DNA of 64,000 bases from CBDDIP01 sp965279405 (GTDB lineage Bacteria > Actinomycetota > Acidimicrobiia > Acidimicrobiales > Ilumatobacteraceae): contig OZ257157.1 in the NCBI GenBank assembly GCA_965279405.1, forward strand, positions 930,001 to 994,000, given 5' to 3'. Under the pieces are notes generated by a model that saw only the letters and a program-made list of their open reading frames with translations, searched no databases and was not told the origin of the DNA. Shown here piece after piece: positions 58,831 through 64,000 of this stretch; the first letter of the stretch is position 1; each line of letters begins with the position of its first letter. A program made the translations under genes and the position numbers.

Positions 58831-59885
58831 AGCTTGGACTCCTGCGCGTCGTACCGACGGCGCAGCGCCTGGTTGGCGCGGTTGAGCGACAGGACCGTCA
58901 GCACGAGGACCGTGCCCGGCACGAACACCAGGTGCGGGTTGGTGGTGTAGCTGTCTCGTCCGGCGGCGATCATGTTGCCCCACGTCGGCTCCGGCCGTTG
59001 GATGCTGAGACCCAGGAAGCTCAACGCGGCCTCTGCGACGATCGCCAAGGCGATCACCAGCACGCCGTAGGTGAGCACCGGCGGCAGCACGCACGGCAGC
59101 AGCTCCTTGACGAGGATGCGCCGCTTGGTCGCACCCGCGACGATGGCCGCCGGCACGAAGTCGCGCTCGGCGAACATGACCGTGTTCAACTTGCAGATGC
59201 GCACGTACACCGGCACGGAGATGACGCCGAGCACCAGCGCCACGTTGAACACGCTCGGCTTGACGACGCTGACCATCGCCAGCAGGAGGATGATCGGCGG
59301 GAAGGCCAGCATCACGTTGGCGAAGAAGTCGACGACGAGCTCGACCCGCCCGCGCAGGTAGCCGGCGACCATCCCGACGGGCAGCCCGATGGCCAGACCG
59401 ACGGCGACAGCGCCGAGTCCGACGAGCAACGACACCCGTGCGCCGTAGATGACGCCACCGAGGAGATCCAGGGCGATGCGATCGGTGCCGAGTGGGTGTC
59501 CGGAGAACAGATCGGGCCGCAGCAGGGTCCGGCCCGTGAGGGTCTTCGACGGGTCACGAGCCTCCGCCAACGGGAGGAGGTCGGCGAACGCAGCGGCGGC
59601 GGCGAGCAGGCCGAGCCAACCCAGCGAGAGCGCGAAACCGATGTCCTTGCCCGGCAGCATCGTGGTCGCGAACATCCACCAGCCACGGGCGGCGAGCGCC
59701 ATCGAGGCGCCGATGACGATCAGCCGAGGCGTGCCGTGGACGCCGATCGCGGAGTGCAGCGCCAGCACGCAGACCACGATGCCGGCGACGCCGAGCACGG
59801 CGTGCGGCCATGCCGGCCCGCGACGAACAGCGCCGTCGGCGAGGGGCTCGGGACGCAGCGCGCCGGCGGCGTCAGCGGCGAGCAC
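58827..59885 (-). CDS. Oligopeptide-type ABC permease, DppC/OppC family, with extra N-terminal helices
   Basis: A 352-aa permease. The C-terminal 230 residues are a normal DppC domain with GTDRIALDLLGGVIYGARVS (start of the conserved domain) and the EAA loop AAIVAGATKRRILVKELLP. The N-terminal 105 residues carry about three extra transmembrane helices instead of the usual one. GTG start 59885 overlaps the DppB gene by 14 bases. It should import a small peptide or another soluble substrate delivered by the binding protein encoded upstream. Confidence 0.92.
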   Translation of the reverse strand: MLAADAAGALRPEPLADGAVRRGPAWPHAVLGVAGIVVCVLALHSAIGVHGTPRLIVIGASMALAARGWWMFATTMLPGKDIGFALSLGWLGLLAAAAAFADLLPLAEARDPSKTLTGRTLLRPDLFSGHPLGTDRIALDLLGGVIYGARVSLLVGLGAVAVGLAIGLPVGMVAGYLRGRVELVVDFFANVMLAFPPIILLLAMVSVVKPSVFNVALVLGVISVPVYVRICKLNTVMFAERDFVPAAIVAGATKRRILVKELLPCVLPPVLTYGVLVIALAIVAEAALSFLGLSIQRPEPTWGNMIAAGRDSYTTNPHLVFVPGTVLVLTVLSLNRANQALRRRYDAQESKL

Positions 59886-61017
59886 GGCGCGCCCTCGGAT
59901 CGATGAACGTGGATGCGACGTCGACGATCGCGTTGATCAGCACGTAGAACACGGCCACGATCAGCACCGCGCCCTGGACCATGCGGAAGTCCTTGTTGGC
60001 CACTGCGTTCACCATCAGGCTGCCCATTCCGGGCAGGCTGAAGATCGTCTCGACGATGACCGCGCCACCGAGCAGGCGGCCGGCGGTGACACCGGCCAGG
60101 GCGACGAACGAGACCAGTGACGGGCGCAGCGCGTGGCGGAACAGGATCCGTCGGTCGGGCACCCCACGGGAGCGGGCGAAGAGGATGAAGTCCTGCTGCA
60201 ACGTGTTGATCGTGTCCGATCGCAGCACGGCGGTCAGCACCGGGATCTCCACGAGACTGAGGGTGATCGCCGGAAGGATGACCGATCGCAGGTTCTGCCC
60301 GATGCCCGCCTCGGCCGTCAACCGGGAGAAGCCCTGGCGCGGAAACGACGGCCACACCCGCCAGGCGATCACGGCGAGGAGCGCGCCACCGAGCGCGCCC
60401 ACGACGCGACGCGTGACGGCTCGCCGTCGATCACCGGCGGCGACCGTGCGCACGGCCCAGGGTGTTCGTGCCAGCGCCCACCCGGCAGCGAGCAGTCCGA
60501 GCCACAGGACCGCGACCGCCGTGCCGGCGCGATGCATGACGAGGACGAAGACGAGGAACAACCCGAGGAGGAAGCCGGGGATGGAGACGAGGGTGAACAG
60601 CAGCATGTTCGCCACCGAGTCCACGCGTGTGCCCTGTCGCTGCGCGGTGATCAGTCCGAGTGGGATCGACACGAGCAGGGCGATGAGCATCGCCACGAGG
60701 GCGAGCTCCACCGTCACCGGCAGCCGCGACGCGATCGCCGAGCTGACGCTCTGCTCGGGCGGTACGTACGACCGCCCGAAGTCGCCGTGGAGCACACCGC
60801 CGAGCCACGACGCGTAGCGCTCCGGCAGCGGCTGGTCGAGATCGAGCTCCTGGTGCACGACTTCCAACTGCTCGGGGGTGGCGTTGGCCCCGAGCATGAT
60901 CGCCGCTGGATCGCCGGGAACGAGATCGATGAGGAAGAACGTCGCCAGGCTGACCGCCAGCAGGACCGGGATCAGCCCGGCCAGCTTGCGGAGCACCTCA
61001 CGCGCGAACGAGCTCAT
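59872..61017 (-). CDS. Oligopeptide-type ABC permease, DppB/OppB family, with an internal insertion
   Basis: A 381-aa permease, about 60 residues longer than usual. The N-terminus (LATFFLIDLVPGDPAAIMLG), the ATPEQLEVVHQELDLDQPLP segment and the EAA loop (ARSRGVPDRRILFRHALRPSL read across its helix) are typical. An extra two-helix segment (about 150-220, rich in Trp/Arg) lies before the EAA loop. ATG 61017. Works with the DppC-like protein; no ATPase genes follow in this window. Confidence 0.92.
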   Translation of the reverse strand: MSSFAREVLRKLAGLIPVLLAVSLATFFLIDLVPGDPAAIMLGANATPEQLEVVHQELDLDQPLPERYASWLGGVLHGDFGRSYVPPEQSVSSAIASRLPVTVELALVAMLIALLVSIPLGLITAQRQGTRVDSVANMLLFTLVSIPGFLLGLFLVFVLVMHRAGTAVAVLWLGLLAAGWALARTPWAVRTVAAGDRRRAVTRRVVGALGGALLAVIAWRVWPSFPRQGFSRLTAEAGIGQNLRSVILPAITLSLVEIPVLTAVLRSDTINTLQQDFILFARSRGVPDRRILFRHALRPSLVSFVALAGVTAGRLLGGAVIVETIFSLPGMGSLMVNAVANKDFRMVQGAVLIVAVFYVLINAIVDVASTFIDPRARRARR

Positions 61018-61089
61018 GAAGTGCCGCCGGACGCGCACGTGCGCGGCCCTCGTGAGAGGGCCGCGCACGTGGTCGGGGAGTCCGATCGA

Positions 61090-62784
61090 TCAGCCGGCAC
61101 GGACCTGGTCGTACAGGATGATCGTGTCTGCCGACGGCGTCAGGCCTTCGACCCCGCTGGCGTATCCGACGAAGTTGTCGGCGGCACCGAGCACGATGTG
61201 CGGCACGGTGTCGGTCCACGCAGCCTGCAGATCGGTCAGTGCGACCTTCTCCGCAGCGACGTCCGGGGCCAGCTTCAACGCCTTCAGCGCAGCGTCCATG
61301 TTCGGATCGTTGTAGCCGTAGTAGTTGCTGGCCTCGGCGCTGCCGACGCCCTTCAGGCCACCCCAGGCGTTCGAGTCGAACGTGTTGAAGCCCCAGCAGG
61401 AGATGTCGAAGTCGCCTTCGCCGACGACCTTGGTGACCATGTCACCAATCGTGGCCGTCGTGGTCATCTCCACGTCGAACCCGACGGCGGTGAGCATGGC
61501 CGACGCCGTCAGCGCCTGCTCGCTCTGCAGCGGATCCGGCGAGCACTGGAAGCGGATCTTGCCGTCCCACTTGCCTTCGGCCTTGACCTCTTCGACCAAC
61601 TGCTTGGCCGTGTCGGGGTCGTACTTCGGCCCGGGGTTGTCCTGGTAGAGGATCGAGCCTGGGGCGATCGCCTGCGACGTCGGGTTGCCCTTGCCGTCCT
61701 CGGCACGGTCGTTGATCGTGTTGACGTCGATCGCCGCAGCGATGGCACGACGGATGCGCACGTCGGCGGTCGGCGGGGTGCTGCCCTTGGCGCCGCTGTT
61801 GAGCGCGAACAGCCAGCCAGAGCTGACGACGTAGTCGATGCCCTCGACGCCGTCGTCCTTGGCCTGGGCGATGATCCGCGAGTCTCGGTTGATCATCACG
61901 TCGACCTCACCGTTCTTCAGCGCATCGTACGTCGCCTGTCCGCCGCCGGACACGGCGATGAACTTCAGGCTCGACGGGCACACGGTGCCGCCCCAGTAGT
62001 CCTCGCGGGGCTTGAGCACGACCTCCTCGTTCGGTGCGAACCGCTCGAACTCGAACGGACCGACACCGGCACCCTCGGGGTTGCTGACGAGATCGGCGCC
62101 GCGCTCGGTGACGACCTTCGGGTTGGTGATCATCCCGGGCGCCAACGTGAGCACGTACGGGAACTTCGGCCACGACTCCGAGAGCGAGAACGTGAGCGTC
62201 AGGTCGTCGACGACGTCCATCGCCGAGATCACGGCGACGAGGCCCTTCGCGGTGGACTTGCTGTCCGCTGCGGAGTGGCGTTCGATGCTGGCCTTGACGT
62301 CGGCTGCCGTCAGTGGATCGCCGTTGCCGAAGGTGACGCCCGAGCGCAGCTTGAGCGTCCACTCGGTGAAGTCGGCGTTGGGCTCGAGCGACTCGGCGAC
62401 GCGGGGCTCGAAGACGCCGGTCTCCGTGTTGAAGCGCATCAGCGTGTCGTAGATCGCCGCCATCTCACTGGCGCCGAGCAGGCCGTTCGCGCCGGCAACC
62501 GTGGGATCGAGGCTCTGGGTGAAGCTGTACGCAGCAACCGTCACGTCACCGCCTTCGCCGGTCGTTGCGCATGCGCCGCCCGATGTCGGATCGGTCGGCG
62601 GTGTCGTTGCGTCTGTCCCCGGCGTGGTGCCGTCGGACGGTTGGGTGGGTGTCGGCGCGTCTGTTGCCACGGGGGCCTCAGTGGGTGTCGACTTCTCGTC
62701 GTCACTCCCACACGAGGCCAGCAGCCCGACGATGGCAAGCACCATCGGTGCCGCGTAGCGACGCCGTGCATCCTTTCGAATCAT
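61090..62784 (-). CDS. ABC transporter substrate-binding lipoprotein, family 5
   Basis: A 564-aa SBP_bac_5-type binding protein: lipobox GLLASC (Cys25), Thr/Pro-rich tether (to about residue 70), then the two-lobed DppA/OppA fold (AYSFTQSLDPTVAGANG, FTEWTLKLRSGVTFGNGDPL as the family marker, LKPREDYWGG). It captures the transported compound outside the cell. First gene of the operon; a 72-base gap to the permease gene. The ligand could be a peptide, an opine or an organic acid; the surrounding catabolic genes suggest it feeds this pathway. Confidence 0.94.
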   Translation of the reverse strand: MIRKDARRRYAAPMVLAIVGLLASCGSDDEKSTPTEAPVATDAPTPTQPSDGTTPGTDATTPPTDPTSGGACATTGEGGDVTVAAYSFTQSLDPTVAGANGLLGASEMAAIYDTLMRFNTETGVFEPRVAESLEPNADFTEWTLKLRSGVTFGNGDPLTAADVKASIERHSAADSKSTAKGLVAVISAMDVVDDLTLTFSLSESWPKFPYVLTLAPGMITNPKVVTERGADLVSNPEGAGVGPFEFERFAPNEEVVLKPREDYWGGTVCPSSLKFIAVSGGGQATYDALKNGEVDVMINRDSRIIAQAKDDGVEGIDYVVSSGWLFALNSGAKGSTPPTADVRIRRAIAAAIDVNTINDRAEDGKGNPTSQAIAPGSILYQDNPGPKYDPDTAKQLVEEVKAEGKWDGKIRFQCSPDPLQSEQALTASAMLTAVGFDVEMTTTATIGDMVTKVVGEGDFDISCWGFNTFDSNAWGGLKGVGSAEASNYYGYNDPNMDAALKALKLAPDVAAEKVALTDLQAAWTDTVPHIVLGAADNFVGYASGVEGLTPSADTIILYDQVRAG

Positions 62785-62853
62785 CTGTTCACACTCCCTT
62801 TGTCAGTCCGATGGATCGGGGTAGGTCAGTACTTGGACTTCTCGGTCCCTGCG

Positions 62854-63297
62854 TCAGCTCGCCGCGCCGTCAGCGGTGGAGCTGACGACGTGAACCAGCA
62901 GACGGCATGGGACATCTCCCTCGTTTCGCCACGCGTGGCGAGTGCGTTGCTGCACGAGGACGTCGCCGCGTCGCAGGACCACGTCGCCGTGGTCGAGCAC
63001 GAGCGTGACCTCACCGTCGATCACGTAACCGAGATCGACGGTGTCCGTCGCGTGCATCTCTGCGCTCCCGCCGGGCCCGAACTCGATCAGCACCCACCGC
63101 GACGCGTACGCGGGCAGGTTCGTCTCGAGCGGCAGCCCGATGGTCGGGTCCACGTCACCCCAATCGGAGCCACCGTGGTCGAGGGCCCACAGCTGCATCG
63201 CCGAGCTCGACCCATACGAGAAGGAGGTCGGCGGTGTGCCGTCCGAGACCACCTTCGATGTGCCATCGCGGTCATTCGCGGTGACGACCCTTCGCAT
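62854..63297 (-). CDS. Cupin-domain protein
   Basis: A 147-aa single-cupin protein. GGSAEMHATDTVDLGYVIDG covers cupin motif 1, with one histidine and acidic/aromatic neighbours in place of the full HxH-E set, and RRGDVLVQQRTRHAWRNEG covers motif 2 with its His. It may be a sugar- or acid-binding enzyme or sensor. ATG 63297 is placed about 50 bases after a good promoter; starts further upstream would lie on the promoter. Confidence 0.82.
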   Translation of the reverse strand: MRRVVTANDRDGTSKVVSDGTPPTSFSYGSSSAMQLWALDHGGSDWGDVDPTIGLPLETNLPAYASRWVLIEFGPGGSAEMHATDTVDLGYVIDGEVTLVLDHGDVVLRRGDVLVQQRTRHAWRNEGDVPCRLLVHVVSSTADGAAS

Positions 63298-63349
63298 TGA
63301 GACCCCCGGTCGAAGTGCGCCTTCCCCTGGCGCGAACCCTCGATTTCGA

Positions 63350-63378
63350 ACCATACAGATTGTTGGCTGTCTAGTCAA
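63350..63378 (-). promoter_or_regulatory. Cupin promoter with shared TetR operator
   Basis: Minus-strand -35 TTGACT (63373-63378), 17-base spacer, -10 TATGGT (63350-63355). TTGGCTGTCTAGTCAA (63363-63378) is the third copy of the shared operator and covers the -35 box. The SDR gene starts about 70 bases away on the other strand and may be controlled by the same site. Confidence 0.72.
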
Positions 63379-63448
63379 CCAACACACGCGACGGCTATGT
63401 TCAAGGCCCTGGGGACGGCTCGATCGCCGTGATCGGAGGACGATTTCG

Positions 63449-64000
63449 TTGGGCACGATGACAGGCCGAGTGGCGATCGTGACGGGTGCCGCACGCGGTC
63501 AGGGCGAGGCGATCGCTCGTCGCTTCGCGGCGGAAGGAGCACGCGTCATGGTCACCGACGTGCTGGACGACGGTGGCCGCCGCGTTGCCGAATCGATCGG
63601 CGACGCAGCGATGCACGCGCACCTCGACGTCGCCGACGAGGACCGGTGGCGAGACGTCGTCGCAACCACCGTGGACCGCTTTGGTCGGCTCGACGCGCTG
63701 GTGAACAACGCAGGCATCCTGTTGTCGAGTCCCCTCGAGGACACGACGCTCGACGACTTCCGTTCGGTGATGGACGTCAACGTCATCGGGACGTTCCTGG
63801 GCATCCGCTCGTGCACCGACGCGATGCGCACTGCCGGCGGCGGGACGATCGTCAACACCGCATCGATCGCCGGCGTCATGGGCCTGCCGGGCCTCGGCGC
63901 GTACGTCGCTTCCAAGTTCGCGATCCGTGGACTGACGAAGACCGCGGCGCTCGAACTGGCGCAGTTCGGCATCCGCGTGAACGCCGTGGTGCCGGGACGC
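63449..64000 (+). CDS. Short-chain dehydrogenase/reductase (partial, runs off the window)
   Basis: At least 184 residues of a classical SDR: nucleotide-binding TGAARGQG, NNAGIL, the catalytic serine in NTASIAG and Tyr-x3-Lys in AYVASKFA are all visible, followed by GIRVNAVVPG at the edge. It oxidises or reduces a secondary alcohol/ketone with NAD(P). I prefer TTG 63449, 8 bases after GGAGGA; ATG 63458 is the alternative. Divergent from the cupin gene across the shared operator. Confidence 0.92.
   Translation, partial: MGTMTGRVAIVTGAARGQGEAIARRFAAEGARVMVTDVLDDGGRRVAESIGDAAMHAHLDVADEDRWRDVVATTVDRFGRLDALVNNAGILLSSPLEDTTLDDFRSVMDVNVIGTFLGIRSCTDAMRTAGGGTIVNTASIAGVMGLPGLGAYVASKFAIRGLTKTAALELAQFGIRVNAVVPGR

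Noticed and set aside
60133..63300. A 1055-codon open frame on the plus strand
   Set aside because: It lies opposite the ABC transporter genes, is made mostly of Arg/Asp/Gly/His-rich low-information sequence and has no domain; it is a by-product of high GC on the coding strand.

Overview
The window is high-GC DNA with strong G/C preference at third codon positions, frequent GTG starts, many 1- to 4-base start/stop overlaps and several apparently leaderless promoters. Together with a CIRCE-controlled groESL, a tsaE-tsaB-rimI-tsaD block, LLM-type flavin/F420 oxidoreductases and CaiB-type CoA transferases, this points to an actinomycete, most likely an Acidimicrobiia/Ilumatobacter-like bacterium (inference; no rRNA is present to prove it).

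Region 1 (1-4306) is ordinary chromosome: a RipA-like NlpC/P60 cell-wall hydrolase, guaA, a small membrane protein and an alpha/beta hydrolase. Region 2 (about 4340-16550) is a copper-resistance island. It holds an Lgt, a multicopper oxidase with two small membrane proteins, a TlpA/Lgt-like/CcdA thiol-redox operon, a BlaI/CopY-type repressor coupled to an M56 protease, two DUF305 lipoproteins, a LysM-NlpC/P60 and an M23 peptidase, and a CopB-type (CPH) copper ATPase. Seven copies of one palindrome, TACTACA-N3-TGTAGTA, lie in front of nearly every transcription unit, so the island reads as one regulon of the resident BlaI-like repressor. The ATPase promoter also carries a CsoR-like site.

Region 3 (16599-26950): arylamine N-acetyltransferase, a PLP decarboxylase, a secreted phospholipase A2, a CoA-type NUDIX hydrolase with a 55-aa companion, then an O-antigen-ligase-like protein overlapping an ECF-type sigma factor that itself overlaps a membrane-anchored Asp-box protein, and an acyltransferase-3 gene flanked by six copies of a 42-43 bp palindromic (REP-like) repeat. 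Region 4 (26984-36746): groES-groEL under two CIRCE elements and, divergently, five consecutive paralogous membrane-anchored proteins of about 500 aa that I cannot assign to a known family; several carry a calcium-loop-like DxDxDGxxD segment. Region 5 (36730-43745): maf, dus, tsaD, rimI, tsaB, tsaE, alr and nnr on one strand, a housekeeping block for nucleotide quality control, tRNA modification, D-alanine and NAD(P)HX repair.

Region 6 (43882-64000) is catabolic: three acyl-CoA dehydrogenases with an enoyl-CoA hydratase, two LLM oxidoreductases, a nitroreductase, two TetR regulators, two CaiB-type CoA transferases (one a double-length fusion), an amidohydrolase, a SnoaL-like protein, two desulforedoxin-like mini-proteins, a VOC protein, an oligopeptide-type ABC transporter without ATPases, a cupin and the start of an SDR dehydrogenase. 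A shared 16-bp operator, TTGGYTG...AGTCAA, precedes three of its transcription units, suggesting one TetR regulon. The substrate cannot be read from the sequence.

No tRNA, rRNA, integrase, transposase or CRISPR array was seen.
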